A stretch of DNA of 64,000 nucleotides from Acinetobacter piscicola (GTDB taxonomy: Bacteria; Pseudomonadota; Gammaproteobacteria; Pseudomonadales; Moraxellaceae). Both the position numbers and the translations under genes were made by a program. Position 1 is the first letter of the stretch. The number at the start of each line of letters is the position of its first letter. The stretch covers positions 3,534,001-3,598,000 of the forward strand of contig NZ_CP048659.1 of NCBI RefSeq assembly GCF_015218165.1, given 5' to 3'. Under the pieces are notes generated by a model. It worked only from the letters and a program-made list of their open reading frames with translations, had not been told where the DNA came from and ran no database searches. This document shows positions 1-9,770 of this stretch, piece by piece.

Positions 1-4
1 AGCA

Positions 5-1414
5 TTAAACTTTCTCCATCAAATCAGCCATCAACGTTTCCATATGGGTATAACGAGAACCTTTAAACAGGAAACTCATGGACTGTGGTTGATGCGTTTC
101 AATTAAACTCATTAAAAGGGGTAATGCTTGCGCTTGTGTTAAAAACGCCTGCAATTTTTTACCATATTGCGTGCTTCTTGCACCCTCTTGGATTGCAGGT
201 GAAAACTCACCCACTGCAACCACAAAGTTAATTCCTTTAACCGAAACAAGATCACGCCCCAACATATAATGCTGTTGTGCAGCAGTATTACCCAGCTCGC
301 CAATATCCCCAATCACCATCACTTTGATGCCTTCTTGCTGTGCTAAGACCTCAGCCGCAGCACGCATCGAAGTTGGGTTGGCATTATAGGTGTCATCAAT
401 AAACAAATAATTGTCTTTTTGAATAAAATTTAGACGACCTTTAGCCCCTTGCGCTTGCTCAAGACCCATAACAATATCATCTAAAGCGATGCCAATCGCT
501 AAAGCAAAAGCAGTTGCTGCTTCAGCATTGTGTACATTATGCTCACCCGCAAAAGGCAAATTCACTGTTCGTGTGCCCTGAGGCGTATTGAGCGTAAAGA
601 TTGCCGATTGTGGTTGTAATTGCACATCTGTTGCAAAAACTTCACCGCCCTGACCAAAGCTAAGCACCTGTTCAGTTTTTACAGCTTGGCGAATGGCATC
701 GCTAAAATCATCCTGAGCAGGGACAATCGAAGTGCCTACTGAATCGATATGCGCATAAATTTCAGACTTGGCACGGCAAATACCATCACGCCCACCAAAC
801 TCACCCAAATGTGCAGTACCGATATTTAAAATCCCTGCCACATGCGGTTGCACAAGCTTCGAGGTATAATCAATTTCACCCTGATGGCTAGCACCGAGTT
901 CCATCACAGCATACTGATGCTCAGCACGAAGCTCTAAAAGCATCATCGGTACGCCTAGATCATTATTTAAATTACCACGGGTAATCAGAGTCGGTGCTAG
1001 ACGTGAAAGAATGCTGCCCAACATTTCTTTGGTAGTGGTTTTACCACTACTCCCTGTTAACGCAATCACTTTTAACTGTGGATATTGAGCACGGCGGAAT
1101 GCACCTAAATGCCCCAAAGCTAAGCGTGTATCTGCAACCACAAGCTGACAAATATCGGCATCAACAGGTTGACTGACAATGGCAACCTGACAACCATTTT
1201 TTGCCACTTGTGCCACAAAGTTGTGTGCATCAAAACGCTCACCTTTAAGCGCAAGAAATGCATCACCCGATTCAGCATGACGTGAATCTGTCAAAATACG
1301 TTTTATTTCACCTTGAGGTGCTTTGTCTAAATACCAATAACCTTGAGTCGCTTCAGCAAGCTCAGCTGCTGACCATGGCTCTAAAGGCACAGTACTGGTG
1401 GTCGAGGTGTGCAT
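5..1414 (-). CDS. murF: UDP-N-acetylmuramoyl-tripeptide--D-alanyl-D-alanine ligase
   Basis: This cytoplasmic enzyme adds the D-Ala-D-Ala dipeptide to UDP-MurNAc-tripeptide, the last ATP-dependent step of the soluble peptidoglycan precursor. The Mur-ligase P-loop GSSGKTTT lies at residues 121-128, followed by the central domain (GNLNNDLG, MELGASHQGEI) and the C-terminal domain with IDDTYNANP. At 469 aa it has the normal family length. It is the last gene visible of a leftward cluster, 8 bp after murE, and its stop codon is at bases 5-7, so the next gene (mraY in relatives) would lie just outside the window. The neighbour order makes the assignment secure. Confidence 0.96.
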   Translation of the reverse strand: MHTSTTSTVPLEPWSAAELAEATQGYWYLDKAPQGEIKRILTDSRHAESGDAFLALKGERFDAHNFVAQVAKNGCQVAIVSQPVDADICQLVVADTRLALGHLGAFRRAQYPQLKVIALTGSSGKTTTKEMLGSILSRLAPTLITRGNLNNDLGVPMMLLELRAEHQYAVMELGASHQGEIDYTSKLVQPHVAGILNIGTAHLGEFGGRDGICRAKSEIYAHIDSVGTSIVPAQDDFSDAIRQAVKTEQVLSFGQGGEVFATDVQLQPQSAIFTLNTPQGTRTVNLPFAGEHNVHNAEAATAFALAIGIALDDIVMGLEQAQGAKGRLNFIQKDNYLFIDDTYNANPTSMRAAAEVLAQQEGIKVMVIGDIGELGNTAAQQHYMLGRDLVSVKGINFVVAVGEFSPAIQEGARSTQYGKKLQAFLTQAQALPLLMSLIETHQPQSMSFLFKGSRYTHMETLMADLMEKV

Positions 1415-1422
1415 CTCTATTC

Positions 1423-2916
1423 CTACTGAGCTGGAGAATTTGTTTTATGACGGTGCATATCTACTGCAGACTGCACCTCAACGACATCATCAAACCAATG
1501 ACGGACGCCATCAATTTCCTGATAGTCTTCATGCCCTTTTCCTGCAATCACAACAATATCGCCTGATTGGGCATGTTTTACCGCATATTTAATCGCTTCA
1601 CGACGATCATGGATTTCATAAACATCATGCTGACTGAAGTCAACATCACGTTTCATATCTGCAAAAATTTGTTCAGGATCTTCAGTACGCGGATTGTCTG
1701 ATGTAATGATAATCGGATTGGCTTGTTCCAAAGCTGCCTTGGTCATCAATGGACGTTTGCCACGATCACGATCACCACCACAACCAAACACAGCCCATAA
1801 CTGATTTTCAACATGGCGTTTCAGTGTCTTTAACACCTGTGTCAATGCATCAGGCGTATGTGCATAATCCACGACAAACAAACGATCTTCATCACGAATC
1901 ACCTGCATACGTCCTGGTGCACCTTTTAACTGAGGGACCAATGCAATGAGATCTGCCAAGTCATAACCTGCCTGTTCAGCCATAATCAGACTCGCAAGCA
2001 AATTTTCAATATTAAAATGCCCAAGCAAAGGACTATTAACGGTAAATTCACCTTTTTCAGTTTTTAAATGAAAACTTGCGCCTTCCAAACTGTATTGAAT
2101 CCCAAAGACTTGATAATCTGCGGCTTTCGAGGTGGAATAAGTCAACACTTTCGGATGTGATTGATTGCTACTCGCTGCATCCAACATCACGTCTGCATGT
2201 GCATCATCCACATTGATGATCGCCACTTTTAAACTTGGAAATTTAAACAAACGGGACTTGGCTTCAGCATATGCTTCAAGCGTACCGTGATAATCTAAAT
2301 GATCACGACTTAAGTTACTATAAGCAGCGATTTCAATATCAACACCATTCAAACGCCCTTGCTCTAAACCATGGGAACTCGCTTCTAAAGACACAAATTC
2401 CGCACCGTTTGCAGCAAATTGATGCAGTGAATTTTGCATTTGCAACGCATCTAAAGTGGTATGCGAAGAGGCTTCAAGATTCGGTAAAATCCCGTTCCCT
2501 GTGGTGCCCATCACAGCGCATTTTTTGCCTTTGAGCATCAACAGCTCAGCAACCAAACGAGAAATCGTGGTTTTACCATTGGTCCCTGTTACAGCCAATA
2601 CACGTGCAGCACCTACGGGTTGAGTCGCTGCTAAATATTGTTTTTGCCATTGCCCCATATGCTGGCGCACATCAGGAAACGTCCAACTATTTTCAAGTGT
2701 AAGATCATTCTCACTGATCACTGCCAAAGCACCTTTATCTAGTGCAGACTGAGCAAATTGTAAGGTTTTTTCAGGTTGTGAAAAGCTATTCAGGGCAATA
2801 AAAATTTGCCCTGCGCTTATAGCTCGACTATCTAAACAAAAGCCTTGAAATGGTGTGACCATCCAAGTTGGGGGATTGTCGACGGGATAAATGTCTTGAA
2901 AATGGATCGTCATCAT
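1423..2916 (-). CDS. murE: UDP-N-acetylmuramoyl-L-alanyl-D-glutamate--2,6-diaminopimelate ligase
   Basis: MurE adds meso-diaminopimelate to UDP-MurNAc-L-Ala-D-Glu in the cytoplasm. The ATP-binding GTNGKTT motif is at residues 111-117. The DNPR motif at 407-410 is the known signature for meso-DAP rather than lysine, so the cell wall should be of the Gram-negative type. Length (497 aa) matches the family. Two adjacent ATG codons are possible starts (2916 or 2913); the choice changes one residue. The gene starts 4 bp after the end of ftsI and is followed after 8 bp by murF, which implies one transcript. Confidence 0.96.
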   Translation of the reverse strand: MMTIHFQDIYPVDNPPTWMVTPFQGFCLDSRAISAGQIFIALNSFSQPEKTLQFAQSALDKGALAVISENDLTLENSWTFPDVRQHMGQWQKQYLAATQPVGAARVLAVTGTNGKTTISRLVAELLMLKGKKCAVMGTTGNGILPNLEASSHTTLDALQMQNSLHQFAANGAEFVSLEASSHGLEQGRLNGVDIEIAAYSNLSRDHLDYHGTLEAYAEAKSRLFKFPSLKVAIINVDDAHADVMLDAASSNQSHPKVLTYSTSKAADYQVFGIQYSLEGASFHLKTEKGEFTVNSPLLGHFNIENLLASLIMAEQAGYDLADLIALVPQLKGAPGRMQVIRDEDRLFVVDYAHTPDALTQVLKTLKRHVENQLWAVFGCGGDRDRGKRPLMTKAALEQANPIIITSDNPRTEDPEQIFADMKRDVDFSQHDVYEIHDRREAIKYAVKHAQSGDIVVIAGKGHEDYQEIDGVRHWFDDVVEVQSAVDMHRHKTNSPAQ

Positions 2917-2920
2917 TCAC

Positions 2921-4756
2921 CTATTTGGATGGATTTACAGAATCGAGAGGTTTATCAAGGGGTACGTTCATTAAACGTAAAGATTCTTGCATGATTTTTG
3001 CAAAAACAGGGGCAGCAACCAAACCACCATAATATTGCCCACGTGGATTTTCCACGACCACAATAATGGCTAAACGTGGGTCGCTAATCGGGGCAACACC
3101 CGCAAATAGCGCACGATACTCGGTATTCGAATACCCTTTATGGTCAGGACGCAGTTTATGTGCTGTCCCTGTTTTACCCCCAACACGATAACCGGGAATA
3201 TTGGCTTGCCGAGCGGTACCACCTGGCATGGTCACTTGCTCAAGCATCAACAGCACATCATCGGCAATTTTAGGTTCTAAAACCTGTTTGCCTTTTGGCT
3301 GATCTTGCAGTTTATATAGGCTAAGTGGATATTCCACTCCATGATTGGCTAACATGGCATAGCCTTGTGCTAACTGTAAAATCGTCGCGTTCAAACCATA
3401 ACCATAGGCCATCGTACCGATTTGCGAAGAATTCAGTTTATTTGGCGGTAAAACCAGACCACTACTTTCGCCTGGGAACTTCACCGCAGAACGCTCACCA
3501 AAACCGACTTTACGGAAGAAACTTGGCAAAGCCTCTTTTGGTAAAGATAAAGCAATTTTAGCAGAACCCACGTTGGAAGATTTGATAATCACACCTGTGA
3601 CTGTCAATGCACCATAGTTATGCGTATCACGAATCGTATGTGAACCCAAACGCATTGAACCAGGGCTGGTATTTACAATAGAATTTGGCGTGTATTTACC
3701 ACTTTCCAAACCTGCTGCAACGGTAAATGGTTTCATGGTTGAACCAGGTTCAAACATGTCAATCGCCCCACGGTTACGCATGGCATCTTTGTTTTTTAAA
3801 CCATTTTTATCATTTGGATTATAAGATGGCCAACTCCCCATGGCTAAAATTTCACCCGTTTTTACATCCACTGCAATCGCAGATGCAGAGCGAGCACTAT
3901 TCGCCACACCTACCGCCGTCAACTCACGGTACATAATATATTGCAAACGTGAGTCAATACTGAGCGTAATATTTTCACCAGGCGTGACTTCTTTAACCAC
4001 TTCAGGAATTGTGATGCGATTACCATGTTTATCACGGGAAATTCTTTGCTCGCCATCTTCACCTGCCAAACGGGTATTGAGCTGCATTTCCAAGCCCTCA
4101 ATCCCTGTACCCTCACTATTGGTCAAACCAATAATCTGCGCATTGGGCTGCGGTTGTGGATAATAACGTTTATAGGTTTTTTCCGAATACACACCCGCAA
4201 ATTTACGCTGTGTAATCAAATCTGCTTGCGGCGGTGGCACTTCTTTTTTCAGTACCAAATAACGTGAACGTGGACGCTCAGCTAATTTTTTCTTTAAATC
4301 CGCACGATCAATACCCACTGCATCAGCAAGTTCATCTAAATTTAAATTTTCATCAGGTAATTGACGTTTTAATTTACGACTGTCTGGTGTTTTTTTCAGC
4401 TCTTCAGTAACTTTGTCAAACTGTGCTTTGGTTTCAAAATATTCACGTGGATCAATCACCACTTTCATGATTGGCGTACTGATGGCCAAAGGTACACCAT
4501 GACGATCACTAATCACACCACGCATCGCTTTGAGTTTTTCTGTTCTTAAAATATTAGCGTTGGCTTTATTTTGTAAAAAGTCTTTATTAATCACTTGCAC
4601 GTAAAAAGCACGCCCAACCAACATGATAAAACACAGGAGCACTACGCCCCACATCAAATAATAACGCCACATATCCACAGCAACAGAAGACTTAGCGGAA
4701 ATAGGCTGCTGTTTTTTTCGTGGTTGACGTGTTGCTTTGTTTTGCTGATCTGCCAT
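2921..4756 (-). CDS. ftsI: Peptidoglycan D,D-transpeptidase FtsI (PBP3)
   Basis: This is the septal transpeptidase that cross-links peptidoglycan at division. A basic, cytoplasmic N-terminus is followed by one membrane anchor at about residues 31-52. The penicillin-binding motifs are all present: STMK with the active serine at 339, SSN at 393-395 and KTG at 528-530. The segment before them is the usual non-penicillin-binding pedestal domain. Length (611 aa) is in the family range. The gene lies 9 bp after ftsL and 4 bp before murE in the division/cell-wall cluster. It is a beta-lactam target; nothing in the motifs looks altered by eye. Confidence 0.96.
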   Translation of the reverse strand: MADQQNKATRQPRKKQQPISAKSSVAVDMWRYYLMWGVVLLCFIMLVGRAFYVQVINKDFLQNKANANILRTEKLKAMRGVISDRHGVPLAISTPIMKVVIDPREYFETKAQFDKVTEELKKTPDSRKLKRQLPDENLNLDELADAVGIDRADLKKKLAERPRSRYLVLKKEVPPPQADLITQRKFAGVYSEKTYKRYYPQPQPNAQIIGLTNSEGTGIEGLEMQLNTRLAGEDGEQRISRDKHGNRITIPEVVKEVTPGENITLSIDSRLQYIMYRELTAVGVANSARSASAIAVDVKTGEILAMGSWPSYNPNDKNGLKNKDAMRNRGAIDMFEPGSTMKPFTVAAGLESGKYTPNSIVNTSPGSMRLGSHTIRDTHNYGALTVTGVIIKSSNVGSAKIALSLPKEALPSFFRKVGFGERSAVKFPGESSGLVLPPNKLNSSQIGTMAYGYGLNATILQLAQGYAMLANHGVEYPLSLYKLQDQPKGKQVLEPKIADDVLLMLEQVTMPGGTARQANIPGYRVGGKTGTAHKLRPDHKGYSNTEYRALFAGVAPISDPRLAIIVVVENPRGQYYGGLVAAPVFAKIMQESLRLMNVPLDKPLDSVNPSK

Positions 4757-4765
4757 ACAACGTGC

Positions 4766-5098
4766 CTATTTTTTTTGCTCAGTTTCAGACGGTAATGAAA
4801 TCACAACGGTTTGCGCTGCGGGTGGAGAATACATACGAAGTTGCGTCACTGCACGTGTACCAATCTGTGCAGTTGCACCAAAAGTTTGTTGTTCGATCAA
4901 CAAACGTCCCCACTCTGCATTAATGGTTTCTCTTTCACGCATATAGCTATTCAATTCGCGGAAATCATGACGATAAGCAAAAACTTGCAGCACCACCATA
5001 AAGGCACTACCTAGTACCAATACTAACAAAAAAGCGTAATACACTACTTTTTTTATTGCTTGTCGATTTGTCCGCTCTTCTATAATTTCTTCTTTCAT
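4766..5098 (-). CDS. ftsL: Cell division protein FtsL
   Basis: A 110-residue bitopic protein: about 15 cytoplasmic residues, a membrane segment near 17-40 (VVYYAFLLVLVLGSAFMVVL) and a periplasmic part that could form a short coiled coil (residues about 45-75). FtsL proteins are poorly conserved, so the call rests mainly on size, topology and position between rsmH and ftsI. It works with FtsB and FtsQ at the septum. Its start codon overlaps the rsmH stop by four bases (ATGA), which suggests translational coupling. Confidence 0.88.
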   Translation of the reverse strand: MKEEIIEERTNRQAIKKVVYYAFLLVLVLGSAFMVVLQVFAYRHDFRELNSYMRERETINAEWGRLLIEQQTFGATAQIGTRAVTQLRMYSPPAAQTVVISLPSETEQKK

Positions 5099-6021
5099 TC
5101 TGCGCCTTTAGGTTCTAAGCGTTCTGCGACACGAAGCCAAGCACTCCGTGAACGTGGATTTTCTTTCACTTCTGCTTCACTTGCACGTACACGATCAATT
5201 TTTTTCAAACGACGTGTATCGCTGATTTTTTGTGGTAATCCCCAACCATTATCTTCTGCTAAGGTCGATTCTTTTTGTATGAATTGTTTAATAATTCGAT
5301 CTTCTAAAGAATGAAAACTAATAACAGCTAAACGCCCATGTGCTTTTAATACCTCTACCGCTTGAGGCAAAAATGTATGCACATCATCTAATTCTTTATT
5401 AATTTCAATACGAATCGCCTGAAAAGTACGGGTTGCAGCATGTTTATTTTTTTCCCATTTTGGATGTGCAACTTTTACAATTTCCGCCAATTGTGCTGTG
5501 GTTTCAATATAACCTGCTTGTTTAATAGCTTTGGCAATGCGGCGACTATAACGCTCTTCGCCATACTGAAAAATCACATTTGCCAAATGTTCCTCATCCA
5601 CCTCAACCAACCATTCAGCCGCAGTTTGACCTTGCGAATTGTCCATTCGCATATCTAAAGGGCCATCTTTCATAAAGCTAAAACCACGCTCTGCTTGATC
5701 TAGCTGAGGTGAAGATACGCCTAAATCTGCCATCACACCATCAACTTGTTCAATACCACGCTGATTCAATTCTTGTTGTAAGTCCGCAAAACTGGCGTGA
5801 ATAATTTTAAAACGTGAATCTTCTTGCTCAAGTTCAGCTCCCACCGCCAAAGCTTGAGGGTCTTTATCAAAGGCAAAAACTTGTGAATTTTCATCTAATT
5901 TAGACAGTAATAATCGGGTATGACCACCACGTCCAAAAGTCCCATCAATATAAATTCCTGTATCTCGGTCAGCAAGGAGCGCATCAACAGTTTCATGTAG
6001 CAATACAGAAATATGGGACAT
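5095..6021 (-). CDS. rsmH: 16S rRNA (cytosine-1402-N4)-methyltransferase
   Basis: RsmH (MraW) uses S-adenosylmethionine to methylate C1402 N4 of 16S rRNA in the ribosomal P site. The N-terminal SAM site reads DGTFGRGGHT at about residues 27-36, and the family block with VISFHSLEDRIIK is in the C-terminal half. Length (308 aa) is typical. It is the first gene of the leftward division/cell-wall cluster; there is no mraZ in front of it here. Its upstream region was left intact by the neighbouring IS1 insertion, which lies 330 bp away. Confidence 0.95.
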   Translation of the reverse strand: MSHISVLLHETVDALLADRDTGIYIDGTFGRGGHTRLLLSKLDENSQVFAFDKDPQALAVGAELEQEDSRFKIIHASFADLQQELNQRGIEQVDGVMADLGVSSPQLDQAERGFSFMKDGPLDMRMDNSQGQTAAEWLVEVDEEHLANVIFQYGEERYSRRIAKAIKQAGYIETTAQLAEIVKVAHPKWEKNKHAATRTFQAIRIEINKELDDVHTFLPQAVEVLKAHGRLAVISFHSLEDRIIKQFIQKESTLAEDNGWGLPQKISDTRRLKKIDRVRASEAEVKENPRSRSAWLRVAERLEPKGAE

Positions 6022-6351
6022 AAGTTTAGGTTCAATTCAGTCAGAAAATGTAACTGCACATTATTACCTTGTTTTTGCAAAGCTCCAAACGTCTTTTTGT
6101 AGGAAAATATTACTTTCGATGGGGAAAACCGTTTATTTAAGTAAAAGTAGAGTTGTTTTCAGACTTTTTAGAAATGATTATATGTAAATGAGTACCTCAG
6201 TGATGCACATGCCATATCTTCAAGCTACGGGTACAAATAATAAGGTCTAAACCTTAAAGAGCATTTAGGCTCTATTGCTCATTATGCTACACAATAAAAA
6301 AAGCCAATCTTATTTGATTGGCTTTCGGATACTAGGACACAAAAAATTAAC
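6022..6351. other. Intergenic region between rsmH and the IS1 element
   Basis: About 330 bp without a credible gene. It must contain the promoter of the rsmH cluster (leftward). A possible leftward match is TTTGGA, 17 bp, TAATAA around 6065-6095, which is weak. Bases 6300-6325 form a hairpin, described separately. Confidence 0.4.
6300..6325 (-). terminator. Rho-independent terminator displaced from the sulfate-binding gene
   Basis: AAGCCAATC (6301-6309) pairs with GATTGGCTT (6316-6324), with an A-run on the left that becomes a U-run in leftward transcripts. It would have ended the sulfate-binding gene at 7143-8159, but a 788-bp IS1 element now separates gene and terminator. Confidence 0.75.
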
Positions 6352-7139
6352 GGTGGTGTTTCAAAAAGTATGCTGAAACAAAGCAGGTTGAATTTTGATA
6401 AAATAGAGAAATGCGAATAACTCTAGAAATCAAATGTCCAACCTGCCTCAGTGACAGTATAAAGAAAAATGGCATCAAAGTAGATGGGAAACAAAACTAT
6501 CAGTGCAAAGACTGTAAACGTCAGTTTATTGGTGACCATGCTCTGAGCTATCTAGGATGTCATTCAGGCATTACTCGAAAAATATTACAGTTGATGGTCA
6601 GAGGTAGTGGTATACGAGATATCGCTGAAGTTGAGCGAATCAGTATCGGTAAAGTTTTACGTACTTTAACCGAATCGACCTACCAAATTCAGCCTAAACA
6701 AAGTCATTATGAGTCTCTTGAAGTTGATGAGTTTTGGACTTTTGTGGGAAATAAAAATAATAAACAATGGCTTATTTACGCCTACCATCGAGAAACAGGT
6801 GAGATTGTTGCTTATGTTTGGGGTAAAAGAGACTTAGCTACAGTTCAACGATTGAAGGCAAAGCTTAAACAATTAGGTATTCACTACACCCGAATTGCAA
6901 GTGATCATTGGGACAGTTTCATAACTGCTTTTAAAAACTGCAAGCAAAGTATTGGTAAATTTTTTACTGTAGGTATTGAAGGTAATAATTGCAAAATAAG
7001 GCATCGAATTAGGCGCGGTTTTAGAAGGAGTTGTAATTTTTCAAAAAAGATTGAAAACCATTTTAAAGCTTTCGACTTAACCTTTTTTTACATCAATAAT
7101 GGCTTCATTTAATGTCAGCATACTTTTTGAAACACCACC
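6352..7139 (+). mobile_element. IS1-family insertion sequence, copy A
   Basis: The element is 788 bp with perfect 25-bp terminal inverted repeats (outer end GGTGGTGTTTCAAAAAGTAT). It is flanked by the 8-bp direct repeat AAATTAAC at 6344-6351 and 7140-7147, a target duplication typical of IS1. The right copy of the duplication contains the stop codon of the neighbouring sulfate-binding gene. A copy of the same length and with the same transposase lies inverted at 34432-35219. Confidence 0.95.
6411..7112 (+). CDS. IS1-family transposase, single open frame
   Basis: A 233-residue transposase. The N-terminal part has a four-cysteine zinc finger (CPTC near residue 9, CKDC near 32) followed by a helix-turn-helix, and the C-terminal part has the IS1 catalytic region (DEFWTFVGNK, then SDHWDSF). 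Classical IS1 needs a -1 frameshift between insA and insB; here both parts are in one uninterrupted frame, as in some other members of the family. The start ATG at 6411 lies 59 bp inside the left end. It appears intact and could be active. Confidence 0.93.
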   Translation: MRITLEIKCPTCLSDSIKKNGIKVDGKQNYQCKDCKRQFIGDHALSYLGCHSGITRKILQLMVRGSGIRDIAEVERISIGKVLRTLTESTYQIQPKQSHYESLEVDEFWTFVGNKNNKQWLIYAYHRETGEIVAYVWGKRDLATVQRLKAKLKQLGIHYTRIASDHWDSFITAFKNCKQSIGKFFTVGIEGNNCKIRHRIRRGFRRSCNFSKKIENHFKAFDLTFFYINNGFI

Positions 7140-7142
7140 AAA

Positions 7143-8159
7143 TTAACGTTTGTCATTATAAATTTGATCAAACACACCGCCATTTACAAAGTGGGTTTGT
7201 TGCGCTTTAGGCCAACCACCAAAGACTTCATCAATCGTGAACGTTTTTAAAGCAGGGAATTGTTTTGCATACTTCGCTAAAATTTTCTCATTCCGTGGAC
7301 GATAGAAATGACGTGCTGCCATGTCTTGACCTAATGGAGAATACAAATAGTTAATATAGCCTGTTGCTAACCATTTATTCCCGTTTTTCGCCACGGTCTT
7401 ATCTACAATCGCAACAGAAGGCTCAGTCAAAATCGACATTGATGGATAAACAATATCAAACTTATTACCCAACGTTTTTTTACTGATCATGGCTTCATTT
7501 TCCCAAGTCAGTAAAACATCCCCAATGCCACGCTCAGCAAAAGTCGTCATAGACGCACGTGCAGCAGGGTCCATTACCTTGACATTATGGTACATTTTTG
7601 AAACAAAATCACGTGCCTTAGCATCATTACCACCTGGCTGTTTCAGTGCATAACCCCATGCAGATAAATAGATCCAACGGGGTAAACCACCTGTTTTTGG
7701 ATTAGGGGTAATGATCTGTACACCTGGTTTAGTCAAGTCTGTCCAATCTTTAATATGTTTTGGATTACCTTTACGCACCATAAAAACAATCGTTGAAGTA
7801 TAAGGCGCAGAGTTATACGGAAATTCTTTCTGCCAACCTTTATCAATCTGACCTGATTTTACAATTTCTTCAATATCATTCGCCAAAGCAAGTGTGACCA
7901 CATCACCTTTTAAACCGTCCACAACTGAACGTGCTTGCTTGCCCGAACCACCATGTGATTGTTTAAAATTTACGGTATGCCCTGTACGATTCTTCCAATA
8001 TGTGCCAAACGATTGATTAAATTCATCGTAGAACTCACGAGTTGCATCATAAGAAACATTTAAAAATTGACGATCAGCAGCTTGCGCTACATTTGAAGTC
8101 ACCGCTACACCTGCTGCAAGCAATGCAACATGTAGCCATGTTTTCACTTGAATTTTCAT
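7143..8159 (-). CDS. sbp: Sulfate ABC transporter substrate-binding protein, copy 1
   Basis: This is a periplasmic binding protein of the sulfate/thiosulfate family (Sbp/CysP). A Sec signal peptide ends near residue 27 (VAQA/ADRQ). The mature part starts with FLNVSYDATREFY and contains [13 protein letters not shown] and TPNPKTGG, all characteristic sulfate-binding segments. Length 338 aa is normal. A close paralogue is immediately upstream (8403-9398). No cysT, cysW or cysA gene is nearby, so the membrane partners must be elsewhere. An IS1 element has inserted at its stop codon; the duplicated target restores the stop, so the protein is intact but the gene has lost its own terminator. Confidence 0.93.
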   Translation of the reverse strand: MKIQVKTWLHVALLAAGVAVTSNVAQAADRQFLNVSYDATREFYDEFNQSFGTYWKNRTGHTVNFKQSHGGSGKQARSVVDGLKGDVVTLALANDIEEIVKSGQIDKGWQKEFPYNSAPYTSTIVFMVRKGNPKHIKDWTDLTKPGVQIITPNPKTGGLPRWIYLSAWGYALKQPGGNDAKARDFVSKMYHNVKVMDPAARASMTTFAERGIGDVLLTWENEAMISKKTLGNKFDIVYPSMSILTEPSVAIVDKTVAKNGNKWLATGYINYLYSPLGQDMAARHFYRPRNEKILAKYAKQFPALKTFTIDEVFGGWPKAQQTHFVNGGVFDQIYNDKR

Positions 8160-8348
8160 GACATTTCAGCACTAAAATCTTGAATTGTGCTAAATATATG
8201 AAATAAGCAGATAAACCGCAATTTAATAATTTTCTTGTGGGTCTCAAAACCATATCAAAATAAATCGTTAATTATTTGTTTCTCTTTATAAAAATGATAA
8301 AACAATCTACTTATTTATATTTTATAGATTTTTTAGCATTGCTTATAC

Positions 8349-8376
8349 AAAAAAGAGAATATGAAATTCTCTTTTT
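8349..8376 (-). terminator. Rho-independent terminator of the second sulfate-binding gene
   Basis: AGAGAAT (8354-8360) pairs with ATTCTCT (8366-8372), flanked by A and T runs. It sits just after the stop of the 8403-9398 gene, so the two sulfate-binding genes are probably separate transcripts. Confidence 0.7.
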
Positions 8377-8402
8377 GCTACAGAGATGCAAATCATTCTG
8401 TT

Positions 8403-9398
8403 TTATTTTTCAGCGGAAATTTGGTCATAGATCGCCCCATTCACAAAATGAGTTTGCTGTGCTTTTGCCCAACCACCAAATACATCATTAATGGTAAATA
8501 ATTTAATTTTTGGAAATTTAGCAGCATATTTAGCAGCAGCTTTAGCATCACGAGGGCGGAAATGATATTTAGCTGCCAACTCCTGCCCTTGAGGAGAATA
8601 CAAGTAATTTAAATAACCTTTGGCTAAATTACGATTACCATCTTTATCCACATTTTTATCAACAATTGCCACCGAAGGCTCAGCTAAAATTGAGATAGAT
8701 GGATAAATAATTTGATACTTGTCTTTATCAGGACCTGAAGTTGCCAAGATTGCTTCATTTTCCCAAGACAACAGCACATCCCCTATGCCACGTTCAGCAA
8801 AAGTAGTTAATGAACCTCGCGCCCCTGAATCTAATACTTTGACGTTTTTATACAGCTTTTTAACCAACTCACGTGCCTTAGCATCATTCCCACCAGGTTG
8901 TTTGAGTGCATACCCCCACGCAGAGAGATAAATCCAACGTGGTGCTCCCCCTGTTTTCGGATTTGGTGTGACGATTTCAACACCTGGTTTGATTAAATCG
9001 TTCCAATCTTTAATGTTCTTAGGATTACCTTTACGTACCAAAAAAACTACTGTTGAAGTATAAGGTGCCGAATTATTTGGAAATTCTTTTTGCCAATCTT
9101 TTTGTATCAGACCCGCTTTCACAATTTCATCAATGTCATTTGCCAAAGCCAGCGTCACTACATCAGCTTGCAAGCCATCAATCACAGAACGTGCTTGTTT
9201 ACCTGATCCCCCATGCGACTGTTTAAAATCAATATCCTGCCCTGTTTTCGACTTCCAATACTGTCCAAAATTTTTATTGTATTCTTGGTAAAACTCTCGT
9301 GTAGGATCATAAGAAACATTTAAAAACTCTCTTGCCGCATATGTTGCACTATTGAGTCCTAATAAACCCAAAAGACTAACCCATATCATTTTTTTCAT
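8403..9398 (-). CDS. Sulfate ABC transporter substrate-binding protein, copy 2
   Basis: A 331-residue paralogue of the adjacent sulfate-binding protein, with a different signal peptide (cleavage near residue 21, ATYA/AREF) but the same mature core: [41 protein letters not shown] and a C-terminal [16 protein letters not shown]. The tandem arrangement indicates gene duplication. It probably delivers sulfate or another sulfur oxyanion to an ABC importer encoded elsewhere. The name sbp or cysP cannot be decided between the two copies from sequence alone. A terminator follows it. Confidence 0.92.
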   Translation of the reverse strand: MKKMIWVSLLGLLGLNSATYAAREFLNVSYDPTREFYQEYNKNFGQYWKSKTGQDIDFKQSHGGSGKQARSVIDGLQADVVTLALANDIDEIVKAGLIQKDWQKEFPNNSAPYTSTVVFLVRKGNPKNIKDWNDLIKPGVEIVTPNPKTGGAPRWIYLSAWGYALKQPGGNDAKARELVKKLYKNVKVLDSGARGSLTTFAERGIGDVLLSWENEAILATSGPDKDKYQIIYPSISILAEPSVAIVDKNVDKDGNRNLAKGYLNYLYSPQGQELAAKYHFRPRDAKAAAKYAAKFPKIKLFTINDVFGGWAKAQQTHFVNGAIYDQISAEK

Positions 9399-9770
9399 TG
9401 CAATTCACACTTATTTTTTATATTAAAAACACATTATTTGTTATTTTTTTATTTTACAATCAAATGCTTATAATTTTTAATCAAGCTTATATCTACATTT
9501 TAGATATCATTTAAATATAGATACTTATCTCAAAATATGTATTTTGATTATTTTAATGAAAATGTATACTTCTTCACAATAACTACACATTTCTTTGCTA
9601 ATAATATGCCGCTCTTACAATTAGACGCATTTTTTGGCACACACTGTCAAAAAAAGTCAATTTTGTAAAAATATGTGACACTATTGTACATATTGTGACT
9701 ATTTTTGGTTAAAATACCGTCATAAGATGAGTTTCTTAGACAAAAATAATATCCTTGGTGGGGGAATACA
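9399..9770. other. A+T-rich divergent promoter region
   Basis: These 372 bp separate the leftward sulfate-binding gene and the rightward small exported protein, so at least one promoter in each direction is expected. The DNA is very A+T-rich. A strong ribosome-binding stretch (GGTGGGGGA) precedes the ATG at 9771. I see no gene. Confidence 0.4.
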
